A stretch of 64,000 nucleotides of DNA, from positions 682,001 through 746,000 of the forward strand of contig JADJHR010000003.1 in the NCBI GenBank assembly GCA_016707445.1, given 5' to 3'. The position numbers were made by a program, and so were the translations under genes. Positions 44,984 through 53,905 of this stretch are shown in pieces. The stretch comes from Rubrivivax sp. (GTDB taxonomy: Bacteria > Pseudomonadota > Gammaproteobacteria > Burkholderiales > Burkholderiaceae_C). Below the pieces are notes generated by a model that saw only the letters and a program-made list of their open reading frames with translations, made no database searches and was not told the origin of the DNA. Numbering within the stretch: position 1 is the stretch's first letter; every line of letters starts with the position of its first letter.

Positions 44984-46519
44984 ATGCTGTGGTTTGCCGT
45001 CCACCTGCCGTGGCTGTCACTCGAGGCCTTCGTCGCCACGCTCGGCGCTGAGCAGCGCCAGCGCCCGGTGGCGCTGCTGGCCGATCACCGGGTGCAGGCT
45101 GTCAACGCCACCGCCGCCCAGGCTGGCGTTCAGACCGGGTTGAAGCGTGCCACCGCGCTGGCACTGGCCGCCGATCTGCTGTGCGGGCAGGCCGATGCCA
45201 CGCGTGACGCGCAGGCGCTGCAGGCAGTGGTGCATGCGGCGCTGGCTTTCACGCCGGCGGTGGCGGTCGACGGGCATACGGTGCTGCTCGAGGTGGCCAG
45301 CTGTCTGCGCTACTTCGGTGGCGCCGACGCCCTGCTGCGCCGCCTGCGCTCGGCACTGGCGCCGCTGGGCCATCGTGTGCAGATCGCCGGTGCAGCCACG
45401 GCGCTGGGTGCGGCGCTGCTGGCGCGCTGGCGCGACGATCTGGCCGACGGCCCGCAGCGCAGCCAGCTGGCGGCGCTGCAGCAACTGCTCGACCGCGCCC
45501 CAGTGTGGCTGCTCGGCCCCGGGCGCGAACATTGGGAGGCGCTGCAGGGCATGGGGCTGCGCCACCTGGGTGACCTGCTGCGCCTGCCGCGTGCCGGGCT
45601 GGCGCGGCGTTTCGGCGAAGACCTGCTCGACGACCTGGACCGTGCCCGCGGCACACGGCCCGACCCGCGCGTGTGGTTGACCGCGCCCGAACGCTTTCGC
45701 TGCCGGCTCGAGCTGGCGATGCGCGCCGACCATGCCGAGCAGGTGCTGCACGGCGCCGCGCTGCTGCTGGCGCAGCTGGTGGCCTGGGCGCAGGCGCGGC
45801 GTGCGCGCGTGCGCGCCTTCACGCTGTGCATGCACCATGAGGCCCGGTATCGCCCCGATGCACCCACGCCCGCGGCCACCGAGCTGCGCATCGAACTGGC
45901 CGAGCCGGCGGTCGACGGCGCCCATCTGCAAGGCCTGCTGCGCGAGCGCCTGGCCCGCGTGCAGCTGGCCGCGCCCACGCTCGAGCTGCAGCTGCACTGC
46001 CATGAACTGGCGCTGCAGGAAGCCCCGAACGCCGAGCTGTTCCCCACCCGGCACAGCGACCAGCTCGGCCTGCTGCGCCTGATCGAGCGCCTGAGCGCGC
46101 GCCTGGGAGACGAGCAGGTGCAGCGCCTGCAGCCGGTGGCCGACCATCGCCCCGAGCGCGCCAGCCGCACGCTGCCGGCACTGTCCACGCTGACGGGCGC
46201 CGCTGCCGTCACTGCCCGTGTCACTGCCACCGCCACCGCCAGCACCGGCGACTGGCCGCTGACACGCCCGGTGTGGTTGCTGCCCGATCCACTGCCGCTG
46301 GCCGAGCGTCAGGCCATGCCCTTGCTCGAAGGCCGGCCGCTGCAGTTGCTGGTCGGGCCCGAGCGCATCGAATCGGGCTGGTGGGACGCCGACCTGGCCA
46401 CGCGCGACTACTTCATCGCCCAGGCCATGGACGGCGCGCTGGTGTGGGTCTACCGTGCCCGTCTGCCGGTGACCGACGAAACGCAGCCGCTGTGGTTTCT
46501 GCAGGGGCGGTTTGGGTGA
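44984..46519 (+). CDS. imuB: ImuB, inactive Y-family DNA polymerase-like protein
   Basis: A 511-residue Y-family polymerase-like protein. The N-terminus MLWFAVHLPWLSLEAFV is typical of ImuB, with later LLEVASCLRYFGG and helix-hairpin-helix-like ALQGMGLRHLGDLLRLPRAGLARRFG near 185-210. In the catalytic region the acidic residues needed for polymerase activity are not obvious (FTPAVAVDGHTVLLEVAS), as expected for ImuB, which acts as a clamp-binding scaffold. It normally partners the error-prone DnaE2/ImuC; no dnaE2 follows, the next gene being convergent. It should be induced with imuA by DNA damage. Confidence 0.92.
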   Translation: MLWFAVHLPWLSLEAFVATLGAEQRQRPVALLADHRVQAVNATAAQAGVQTGLKRATALALAADLLCGQADATRDAQALQAVVHAALAFTPAVAVDGHTVLLEVASCLRYFGGADALLRRLRSALAPLGHRVQIAGAATALGAALLARWRDDLADGPQRSQLAALQQLLDRAPVWLLGPGREHWEALQGMGLRHLGDLLRLPRAGLARRFGEDLLDDLDRARGTRPDPRVWLTAPERFRCRLELAMRADHAEQVLHGAALLLAQLVAWAQARRARVRAFTLCMHHEARYRPDAPTPAATELRIELAEPAVDGAHLQGLLRERLARVQLAAPTLELQLHCHELALQEAPNAELFPTRHSDQLGLLRLIERLSARLGDEQVQRLQPVADHRPERASRTLPALSTLTGAAAVTARVTATATASTGDWPLTRPVWLLPDPLPLAERQAMPLLEGRPLQLLVGPERIESGWWDADLATRDYFIAQAMDGALVWVYRARLPVTDETQPLWFLQGRFG

Positions 46520-46532
46520 ACCTGGGGCGGGC

Positions 46533-47486
46533 TCACTTCCAGCCGATGAAGGCCTGCACCGGCTGCAGACTGCGCACCGGGTCTTCCTCCTGCGGCATAT
46601 GCCCCAGCCCGGGCAGCACAACCAGTCGGCTGCCCTTGATCTGCTGCTCGAACACCCGTGCCACCGATGGCGGGATCAGGCGGTCGCGCCCACCCCACAG
46701 GATCAGCGTCGGCTGCGTGACGCCGGCAATGCGGCCGGCGTCGGCGCCCATGTCCATCTGCTGCAGCCGCAGGCCCAGCGCGCGCCGGTTGCCTTCGCGC
46801 AGTGCCAGCTCGAAGTAGCGGTCGACGACGGCGCTGCTCAGGCGCGACGGGTCACCGTAGACATTGGCCACGCTTTGCGCCACCAGTTCGCGCGGCAGCA
46901 CGTATTCGCTGATCCAGCGCAGCCCCGGCAGGCGCGCGAAGATGAATCCGATGGGCACCGATTCGGGCGTGAAGGCCGGCCCGGCGGCGTCGACCAGGAT
47001 CAGCCGACCCACACGCGCCGGCGCCAGCGTGGCCAAGCGCCACGCGATCTCGCCGCCCAGCGAATTGCCACCCAGCACCACGCGCTGCAGCTTCAGCGTG
47101 TCGAGCACGTCGACGATGAAGCGCGCGTAGGTGTCACCGTGGTAGTCGTCGGCAGCGTACTGGCCGGCAAAGGGCCCGGTCAGTCCGAAGCCCGGCAGGT
47201 CCAGCGTGATCACGCGGCGCTCGGTCTTCAGCACGTGGGCCCAGCCCTCCCAGGTGTGCAGGCTGGCCGAGGTGCCGTGCAGCAGCACGATGGGTGTGCT
47301 GTCGTCTCGCGGCCCTTCGTCGCGCAAGTGCACCAGCTGACCCTTCACCTCGATGAAGTCCGACGGCGGTGGTGCCCAGCGGGCGACCAGGGTCTCGACC
47401 GGCCGGTCGGGCGCGCGCGACATCGCCAGCGCCAGTGCGGTGAGCATCATCAGGATGCCCACGATGCGGATGATCCAGCTGCTCAT
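46533..47486 (-). CDS. Alpha/beta hydrolase with N-terminal membrane anchor
   Basis: A 317-residue alpha/beta hydrolase. An N-terminal hydrophobic segment (SSWIIRIVGILMMLTALALAM) anchors or exports it. The oxyanion HG motif is PIVLLHGTSASLHTW, the nucleophile Ser is in LGGNSLGGEIAWR, and the acid and His are in LILWGGRDRLIP and GLGHMPQEED. These fit the general haloalkane dehalogenase/epoxide hydrolase-like fold, but the nucleophile is Ser, so esterase or lipase is more likely. The ATG at 47486 overlaps the trhO stop (ATGA). Confidence 0.88.
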   Translation of the reverse strand: MSSWIIRIVGILMMLTALALAMSRAPDRPVETLVARWAPPPSDFIEVKGQLVHLRDEGPRDDSTPIVLLHGTSASLHTWEGWAHVLKTERRVITLDLPGFGLTGPFAGQYAADDYHGDTYARFIVDVLDTLKLQRVVLGGNSLGGEIAWRLATLAPARVGRLILVDAAGPAFTPESVPIGFIFARLPGLRWISEYVLPRELVAQSVANVYGDPSRLSSAVVDRYFELALREGNRRALGLRLQQMDMGADAGRIAGVTQPTLILWGGRDRLIPPSVARVFEQQIKGSRLVVLPGLGHMPQEEDPVRSLQPVQAFIGWK

Positions 47487-48220
47487 CGGGTGCTTTGCAG
47501 GCGGGCGTCCAGAGCCCCGCGTTCGTCGAACACGAAGCAATGGCCGCGGTAGTGCGGCGCGCCCGGCACCTGTTCGAAGTACCCGAGGATGCCGCCGTCG
47601 AGCTGCAAGGCATGCGGCAGGCCCTGTTCGCGCATCCACAGCGCGGCCTTCTCGCAGCGGATGCCCCCCGTGCAGTAGCTGACCACGGTCTTGTCCTGCA
47701 GCGCGGCACTGCGCCGTTGCAGCTGCGCCGGAAAATCGCTGAATCGCTGCAGCCGCCAGTCGATGGCGCCTTCGAAGGCACCCTGGTCGACCTCGAAACC
47801 GTTGCGCGTGTCCAGCAGCACCAGCTCGCGCCCCTCGTCGCAGCGCCCGCGTTGCAGCCAGCGTGCCAGCGTGGGCGCGTCGACCACGGGCGCCCGGCCC
47901 GCAGCAGGGCGGACGGTGGGCTGGTCCATGCGGATGATCTCGCGCCTGATCTTCACGCGCAGGCGGCGAAAGGGCTGGTCGCTGCTGAAGCTGCGCTTGA
48001 CGCCCATCGCAGCGAGGCGCGGGTCTTGCTGCAGCTCGGCCAGCCAGGGCTGCAGCGCGTCGCACGTGCCGGCCAGGACGAGGTTGATGCCTTCGGGCGC
48101 CAGCAGCACCGTGCCCTTGAGGGCTGCCGCCCGTGCGCGCGCCAGCAGCTGCTGCTGCAAGGTGGCCAGGTCGGCGAGTTCGACGAAGCGGTAGGCGGCG
48201 ATGTTCAACACGGTCGACAC
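47483..48220 (-). CDS. trhO: tRNA uridine(34) hydroxylase TrhO (rhodanese domain)
   Basis: A 245-residue UPF0176/TrhO protein, which hydroxylates U34 of certain tRNAs (first step to cmo5U/mo5U). The N-terminal acylphosphatase-like domain has LKGTVLLAPEGINLVLAG and RVKIRREIIRM. The rhodanese domain has LLDTRNGFEVDQGAFEGA and the catalytic Cys near 183 in VSYCTGGIRCEKAA. The E. coli protein is longer at the C-terminus. The start is GTG at 48220 (VSTVLNIAAYRF), chosen by family pattern; a second GTG three codons later is possible. Its promoter region is bounded by the group II intron 60 bases upstream. Confidence 0.9.
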   Translation of the reverse strand: MSTVLNIAAYRFVELADLATLQQQLLARARAAALKGTVLLAPEGINLVLAGTCDALQPWLAELQQDPRLAAMGVKRSFSSDQPFRRLRVKIRREIIRMDQPTVRPAAGRAPVVDAPTLARWLQRGRCDEGRELVLLDTRNGFEVDQGAFEGAIDWRLQRFSDFPAQLQRRSAALQDKTVVSYCTGGIRCEKAALWMREQGLPHALQLDGGILGYFEQVPGAPHYRGHCFVFDERGALDARLQSTR

Positions 48221-48280
48221 CCCGGCATTGTAGGAAAGGGCCACGCCGATAATGCCCCGATGGTGCGTCACGAAGCAAAG

Positions 48281-50253
48281 GTGCGACTGAACCCGAAGGG
48301 GGAAGGTAGTGCTGCTGCATGCTGCGCCAGTCCAACGGGTGAGAGTCCCGTCCCGGTAGGCGTCGGAGCGCCGGGTAGCAGGCCCCAGGCAGTGGAGGGA
48401 GACCTCCGTGCCCGAGCGGGGCGTCAAGAGCCCGTGAAGCGGCGCAAGCCGTTCAGCGGGGAGCAAGCACGCGGGCCGCAACATGAAGTGAAGCCTGCAG
48501 CCTCGACAGATTTACAACCCGCAGGCCGAGCCGCTCATTTCACGGCGAAGGCAACACCGCTGGCGCAAGAACCGAAGCGCGTTGGTGGCTGCGGCGGGGT
48601 ATGGGGCGCAGCACGCGTGCAAGGACTGGAGCGGAACGTGAGAGGCCCGTCTGCGCGGCCCTTGTCAGGGCATGCGAGCTCGTATAAGCCCAAGGCGAAG
48701 TCGAGTCGTGCGCAGCGGGAGTCCGAGGGGATCGTAGTACCGGACGGGGCGGCGCCAGCCGTGCCGACGAAGGCCGTGCGGCATAACGCGGCTGGGGAAG
48801 GGTCCCTGCGGTGGTCATGCTGATGGAGCGGGTAGCGCGAGGAATGGCCGGCCAGACCGTGCCTAACGACCCCGTCGGTGATGAACCGAGCGACAAAGTG
48901 CGACAACTGCAAAGGCAGCTCTGGGCCGCAGCCAAGCGTGCACCGGGAAGGCGCTTCCATGCGTTGTACGGCCAGATGTGCAGGGGTGACGTCCTGCACG
49001 AGGCGTGAAGCGAGTGCGCCGCAATAAGGGCGCAGCGGGCGTTGATCGGTTGACGATCGGCGAAATCGAGCAGTACGGAGTCCGGCGCTTCCTGGAAGAG
49101 CTGGGCGAGGTGCTGCGCGCGGGCGCGTACGGTGCGCAGGTCGTGCGGCGCGCCTACATTCCAAAGGCAGATGGGGCGAAGCGACCCCTGGGCATCCCGA
49201 CGGTGCGGGATCGGGTGGTACAGATGGCGGCCAAGCTGGTGCTGGAGCCTATTTGCGAGGCGGACTTCGGGCCGTGTTCGTCGGGTTCCGGCCTAAGCGC
49301 AGTGCGCAGATGGCTTGCAGCGGCTCAGGCAACTGGGCAACCAAGGCGCGGATCACGTGCTGGATGCTGACATCGAGAACTACTTCGGCAGCATCGAGCA
49401 TGACAAGTTGCAAACGCTGGTGCGTCAGCGGGTCAGCGACCGGAAGATGCTCAAGTTGGTGCGACAGTGGCTGCAGGCTGGGGTGATGGAAGACGGGGTG
49501 GTGAGCCACCCGGTGGCGGGAACGCCGCAGGGTGGCGTGATATCGCCGTTGCTGTCGAACATCTACCTGCATGTGCTGGACCGGGTGTGGGCCAAGCATG
49601 GCGCGCATCTGGGCGAACTGGTGCGGTATGCGGACGACTTCGTGGTGATGTGCCGCAGCGCACAGGCCTGCGGAAAGCCAGCGCCGCATCGAACATGTGC
49701 TGGGCCGGCTGGGGCTGAAGCTGCATGCGCAGAAGACGCGGCGCGTAGTGTTGACGCAAGGCCGGGAGGGCTTTGACTTCCTGGGCTGTCATCTGCACAA
49801 GCGCATGAGCGGGCGGCTGTGGCAGCAAAGGGCCTCAGGCGCTACTACCTGCAGAACTGGCCGGGTCGCAAGGCGATGAACCGAGTGCGAGAGCGTGTGC
49901 GGGAGCTGACCCCGCGCTGGCGCTGTCATCAGGATGTGCGAAGCGTGATTGCCCAGCTCAACCCGGTGCTGCGTGGCTGGGGGCAGCTTCCAAACGGGCA
50001 ACGCGGCCAATCACTTCATCGACGTGGATGCCTACGTCGAGAAGCGGCTGCGCAGCCTGCGCGTCAAGCGAGCGGGACGCAGCCTGCGGCCGGGCCAAGC
50101 CCAGCACTGGGATCGGAGTACTTGAAAGCCTTGGATTGCATCGCCTGCGCGGAACGATCCGCTACCCGGGCAAACCTCCTGGCAAAGGGAGGACTGCGTA
50201 ATGCTGCGAGCCGACAGACCACTGGTAGGCCGGGGGGGGGGGTTTGAACAGGG
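48281..50253 (+). mobile_element. Group II intron (retroelement) between trhO and dnaE
   Basis: The 5' end matches the group II GUGYG boundary (GTGCGACTGAACCCG at 48281) and is followed by a structured, gene-free stretch of about 540 bases. That stretch includes the domain I hallmark GGGTGAGAGTCCCGTCC near 48337. A maturase/reverse transcriptase gene on the same strand ends at 50201, as expected for an ORF in domain IV. The 3' end is not certain: no canonical 34-base domain V is readable after the stop, and the region contains an 11-base G run. I place the end near 50253. It lies in the divergent trhO/dnaE promoter region. Confidence 0.8.
48817..50201 (+). pseudogene. ltrA: Group II intron reverse transcriptase/maturase, multiply frameshifted
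   Basis: Segments of an LtrA-like protein follow one another in different frames: LMERVARGMAG... to 49005; KRVRRNKGAAGVDRLTIGEI to about 49267; RAVFVGFRPKRSAQMA; QRLRQLGNQGADHVLDADIENYF with HPVAGTPQGGVISPLLSN and the catalytic VRYADDFVVM; RIEHVLGRLGLKLHAQKT; GLRRYYLQNWPGRKAMNR with LNPVLRGWG; and a C-terminal SLGLHRLRGTIRYPG. Seven breaks (about eight bases) lie near 49007, 49268, 49314, 49677, 49828, 49981 and 50121, almost all changing a homopolymer length. They may be sequencing errors rather than decay; as given, no active protein can be made. Confidence 0.85.
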
Positions 50254-50296
50254 CGTTGGCTCTGAACCCGGCCTTCGGGCCGCTTAGGAACCAACG
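50232..50296 (+). other. G11 run and structured leader before dnaE
   Basis: Eleven consecutive G (50232-50242) are followed by an outer stem CGTTGG (50254-50259) / CCAACG (50291-50296) enclosing a CGGCC-TTCG-GGCCG hairpin (50269-50282). This could be the remains of intron domains V/VI or the dnaE leader. The nearest ribosome-binding-like AGGAA is 14 bases before the dnaE ATG, farther than usual. Confidence 0.45.
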
Positions 50297-50303
50297 TCTA
50301 CCA

Positions 50304-53300
50304 ATGACCTTGTCCCAGCCCTTCGTCCACCTTCGCCTGCACTCGGAATATTCGGTCGTCGACGGCACCTTGCGCATCGACGACGTCACCGCCGCTGCGC
50401 GTGCCGACGGCCAGGTGGCGCTGGCGCTCAGCGACCTGAACAACCTGTTCGGCGCCGTCAAGTTCTACAAGGCCTGTCGCGCCCAGGGCGTCAAGCCGCT
50501 GATGGCGGTCGACCTGTGGCTCGAGCCCCTGCCCGACGCACCCGACAAGCAGCCCAGCCGCCTGCTGCTGCTGGTGCAGGACAGCCAGGGCTATCTGAAC
50601 CTGTCGGAGTTGCTGGCCCGCGCCTGGACACGCAATGCGCAGCGCACCCAGGCCTGGGTCAAGTGGGAATGGCTGGACGAGTTGTCGGGCGGGCTGATCG
50701 CGCTGTCGGGCGGCGACCTGGGCGCGGTCGGCATGGCGCTGCTGGCCGGTGATGCGGCGCGCGCCGCTGCCGTGGCCACGCAGCTGGCGCAGCGTTTTGA
50801 GGGCCGCTTCTACATCGAGCTGCAGCGTGCCGGACTGCCCGCGCACGAGGCGCACGTGCGCGCCGCCGTGCCGCTGGCCGCCGAGCTGGGCCTGCCGGTG
50901 GTGGCCACGCACCCGGTGCAGTTCCTCGAGCCCGACGACTTCGAGGCGCACGAGGCCCGCGTGTGCGTGGCCGAAGGCGAGACCCTGGCCAACCCCAAGC
51001 GGGTGCGCCGCTTCTCCAGCGAGCAGTGTTTCCAGACGCAGGCGCAGATGGCGCAGCGTTTTTCCGATGTGCCCAGTGCACTGGCCAATACGCTGCAGAT
51101 CGCGCGCCGCTGCAACCTGACGCTGGTGCTGGGCAAGCCGCAGCTGCCCGATTTCCCGACGCCCGACGGCCGACCGCTGGACGAGCATTTCCGGCTCGCC
51201 TCGTTCGCCGGCCTGGAGCGCCGCCTGCTCGCGCTGTATCCCGACGACGCGGAGCGCGAACGCCAACGTCCGACCTACGTCGATCGGCTGCAGTTCGAGA
51301 TCGCGACCATCATCAAGATGGGCTTCCCCGGCTACTTCATGATCGTCTCGGACTTCATCGTCTGGGCCAAGGAGCACGGCTGCCCGGTGGGCCCGGGGCG
51401 CGGCTCGGGCGCCGGCTCGCTGGTGGCCTACGCGCTGTTCATCACCGACCTCGACCCGCTGCGCTACAAGCTGCTGTTCGAGCGCTTCCTGAACCCCGAG
51501 CGGGTGTCGATGCCCGACTTCGACATCGACTTCTGCCAGGGCAACCGCGACCGCGTGATCGACTACGTGAAGGACAAGTACGGCCGCGAGGCGGTGAGCC
51601 AGATCGCCACCTTCGGCACCATGGCCGCCAAGGCCGCGCTGCGCGACGTGGGCCGCGTGCTGGGCATGGGCTACGGCCATGTCGACAGCATCGCCAAGCT
51701 GATCCCGGCGCCGCCGGGCAAGACGGTGACGCTGGCCAGGGTGCCCGACGAACCCGATCCGGGCATCATCTATGCCCGCAAGGAGGCGCCCGAGCTCGAG
51801 CAGCGCGAGGCCGCCGACGAAGAGGTGGCCGAACTGCTGCGCCTGGCCACGCGCGTCGAAGGCATCGTGCGCAACGTCGGCATGCACGCCGGCGGCGTGC
51901 TGATCGCGCCGGGCAAGATCACCGACTTCTGCCCGCTGTACCAGCAGCCCGGCAGCGACAGCGCGGTGAGCCAGTTCGACAAGGACGACGTCGAGGCCAT
52001 CGGCCTGGTGAAGTTCGACTTCCTGGGCCTGGCCACGCTGACCATCCTGGAACTGGCCAAGGACTTCATCCGCGCGCGCCGACCCGGCCGGCGTGACTTC
52101 AACTACGAGACCCTGCCGCTGGACGACGCACGCGTCTACAAGCTGTTCAGCGACGGCCTGACCGAGGCCGTGTTCCAGTTCGAGTCCCGCGGCATGCAGG
52201 GCATGCTGCGCGACGCCAGACCGTCGCGGCTGGAAGACCTGATCGCGCTGAACGCGATGTTCCGCCCGGGGCCGATGGAAAACATCCCGAGCTTTTGTGC
52301 GCGCAAGAACGGGCGCGAGCAGATCGAATACCCGCATGCGCTGCTGGCGCAGGTGCTGGGCGAGACCTACGGCATCTTCGTCTACCAGGAACAGGTGATG
52401 CAGGCCGCGCAGGTGATGGGCGGCTACTCGCTCGGCGGCGCCGACCTGCTGCGCCGCGCGATGGGCAAGAAGAAGGCCGAGGAGATGGCCAAGGAGCGCG
52501 TGAAGTTCCGCGTCGGCGCCATCGCCAAGGGCATCGACCAGAAGAAGGCCGACGAGGTCTTCGATCTGATGGAAAAGTTTGCCGGCTACGGCTTCAACAA
52601 GAGCCATGCGGCGGCCTATTCGCTGCTGGCCTACCACACGGCCTGGATCAAGGTGCACTGCACGGCCGAGTTCTACGCCGCCAACATGACGGTCGAGGCC
52701 GACAACACCGACAAGCTCAAGGTGCTGCTGGCCGACGCCAAGCTGTTCGGCGTGCGCTTCGAGCCGCCGGACATCAACCGCGGCGTCTACCGCTTCGAGC
52801 CGATCGACGACAAGACGGTGCGCTACGGGCTGGGCGCCGTCAAGGGCACGGGGCAGGGCGCGATCGAAGCCATCGTCGCTGCGCGCGAGGGCATCGACGG
52901 ACAGGGCGGTGGGCCGTTCCGCAGCCTGTTCGACTTCTGTGCGCGCATCGACAAGCAACGCGTGAACAAGCGCGCGGTCGAGGCGCTGATCAAGGCCGGC
53001 GCCTTCGATGCACTGCATGCCGACCGAGCCATGGCCTTGGCCAGCGTCGGGCTGGCCTTCGACTGGGCCGAGACGCAGGCGGCCAACGAGGCGCAGGGCG
53101 GCCTGTTCGACTTCGGCGACGACGTGCACGGGTCGAGCACGCAGGAGCCGGCGCTGGTGGTGGTCGAGCCCTGGGGCGTGCGCGAGCGGCTGCAGCAGGA
53201 GAAGACGGCCATCGGCTTCTACCTGTCGGGCCACCTGTTCGACGTCTATGCCGACGAGGTGCGGCGCTTCAACAAGCGCGCGATTGCCGAGCTGGTGGAC

Positions 53301-53828
53301 AGCCGCGAGCCGCAGGTGATCAGCGGCATCGTCAGCGACCCCCGCTCGGCCAACAGCCGCAGCGGGCGCGTGCTGATCTTCAGATTGGACGACGGCAGCG
53401 AGAGCATCGAGGTGGTGGCCAACGAGGATGCGCTGGGCGCGCAGCGCGAGCTGCTGAAGGAGGACGAACTGGTCGTCGTGCAGGGCAAGCTGCAGCCCGA
53501 CCGCTTTGGCGGTGGCCTGCGGCTGAGCGTGCAGCAGGTGTGGGACCTGGCCGGCGCGCGTGCGCGCTTCGGCCGCTGCCTGATGGTCGACGTGAGCGGG
53601 CCGCTGCCGCCGGTGGCCGAACTGGTCATGCAATCGCCGGCTCGAAGGGTGCAGACCGAGCTGGGTGACCTGAGTCAGGGTCTGGCCGTGCGCCTGAGGC
53701 TGCAGCGGGCGCTGGCTGTGGCCGAAATCGACCTCGGTGTCGATGGACGCATCTGGCCCAGCGACGACGCACTGCTGCGCTGGCGCAGCGTGATCCCAGG
53801 CGCCAGGGTCGACGTGGTCTACGAATGA
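50304..53828 (+). CDS. dnaE: DNA polymerase III alpha subunit (DnaE1)
   Basis: The replicative polymerase subunit, 1174 residues, the usual DnaE1 length. The N-terminal PHP domain begins FVHLRLHSEYSVVDGTLRID. The catalytic palm includes GPGRGSGAGSLVAYAL near 365 and the aspartates of PDFDIDFCQGNRDRVI near 405. Helix-hairpin-helix, OB-fold (VISGIVSDPRSANSRSGRVLIFRLDD) and C-terminal tau-binding parts follow. The start MTLSQPFVHLRLH at 50304 matches the family. The error-prone DnaE2 type begins differently and is shorter, so this is not ImuC. The intron directly upstream may affect its promoter. Confidence 0.96.
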   Translation: MTLSQPFVHLRLHSEYSVVDGTLRIDDVTAAARADGQVALALSDLNNLFGAVKFYKACRAQGVKPLMAVDLWLEPLPDAPDKQPSRLLLLVQDSQGYLNLSELLARAWTRNAQRTQAWVKWEWLDELSGGLIALSGGDLGAVGMALLAGDAARAAAVATQLAQRFEGRFYIELQRAGLPAHEAHVRAAVPLAAELGLPVVATHPVQFLEPDDFEAHEARVCVAEGETLANPKRVRRFSSEQCFQTQAQMAQRFSDVPSALANTLQIARRCNLTLVLGKPQLPDFPTPDGRPLDEHFRLASFAGLERRLLALYPDDAERERQRPTYVDRLQFEIATIIKMGFPGYFMIVSDFIVWAKEHGCPVGPGRGSGAGSLVAYALFITDLDPLRYKLLFERFLNPERVSMPDFDIDFCQGNRDRVIDYVKDKYGREAVSQIATFGTMAAKAALRDVGRVLGMGYGHVDSIAKLIPAPPGKTVTLARVPDEPDPGIIYARKEAPELEQREAADEEVAELLRLATRVEGIVRNVGMHAGGVLIAPGKITDFCPLYQQPGSDSAVSQFDKDDVEAIGLVKFDFLGLATLTILELAKDFIRARRPGRRDFNYETLPLDDARVYKLFSDGLTEAVFQFESRGMQGMLRDARPSRLEDLIALNAMFRPGPMENIPSFCARKNGREQIEYPHALLAQVLGETYGIFVYQEQVMQAAQVMGGYSLGGADLLRRAMGKKKAEEMAKERVKFRVGAIAKGIDQKKADEVFDLMEKFAGYGFNKSHAAAYSLLAYHTAWIKVHCTAEFYAANMTVEADNTDKLKVLLADAKLFGVRFEPPDINRGVYRFEPIDDKTVRYGLGAVKGTGQGAIEAIVAAREGIDGQGGGPFRSLFDFCARIDKQRVNKRAVEALIKAGAFDALHADRAMALASVGLAFDWAETQAANEAQGGLFDFGDDVHGSSTQEPALVVVEPWGVRERLQQEKTAIGFYLSGHLFDVYADEVRRFNKRAIAELVDSREPQVISGIVSDPRSANSRSGRVLIFRLDDGSESIEVVANEDALGAQRELLKEDELVVVQGKLQPDRFGGGLRLSVQQVWDLAGARARFGRCLMVDVSGPLPPVAELVMQSPARRVQTELGDLSQGLAVRLRLQRALAVAEIDLGVDGRIWPSDDALLRWRSVIPGARVDVVYE

Positions 53829-53905
53829 GGCTGCCGGGCCTTCATCCGCACCGTACCGGAGATTCCCTGGCCTGAGCGACCCGGTGCGCCGCTTACATTG
53901 TGGGC

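Noticed and set aside
46533..47486. Haloalkane dehalogenase
   Set aside because: The fold fits, but the nucleophile elbow is GNSLGG with Ser, whereas dehalogenases use Asp.
50298..53633. Very long minus-strand open frame opposite dnaE
   Set aside because: It is the antisense shadow of a high-GC coding gene; its translation is His/Gln/Arg-rich with no domain, while the plus strand encodes a complete DnaE.
50304..53828. DnaE read as the error-prone ImuC/DnaE2 partner of imuAB
   Set aside because: The N-terminus (FVHLRLHSEYSVVDG) and 1174-residue length are those of replicative DnaE1; DnaE2 is shorter and starts differently.
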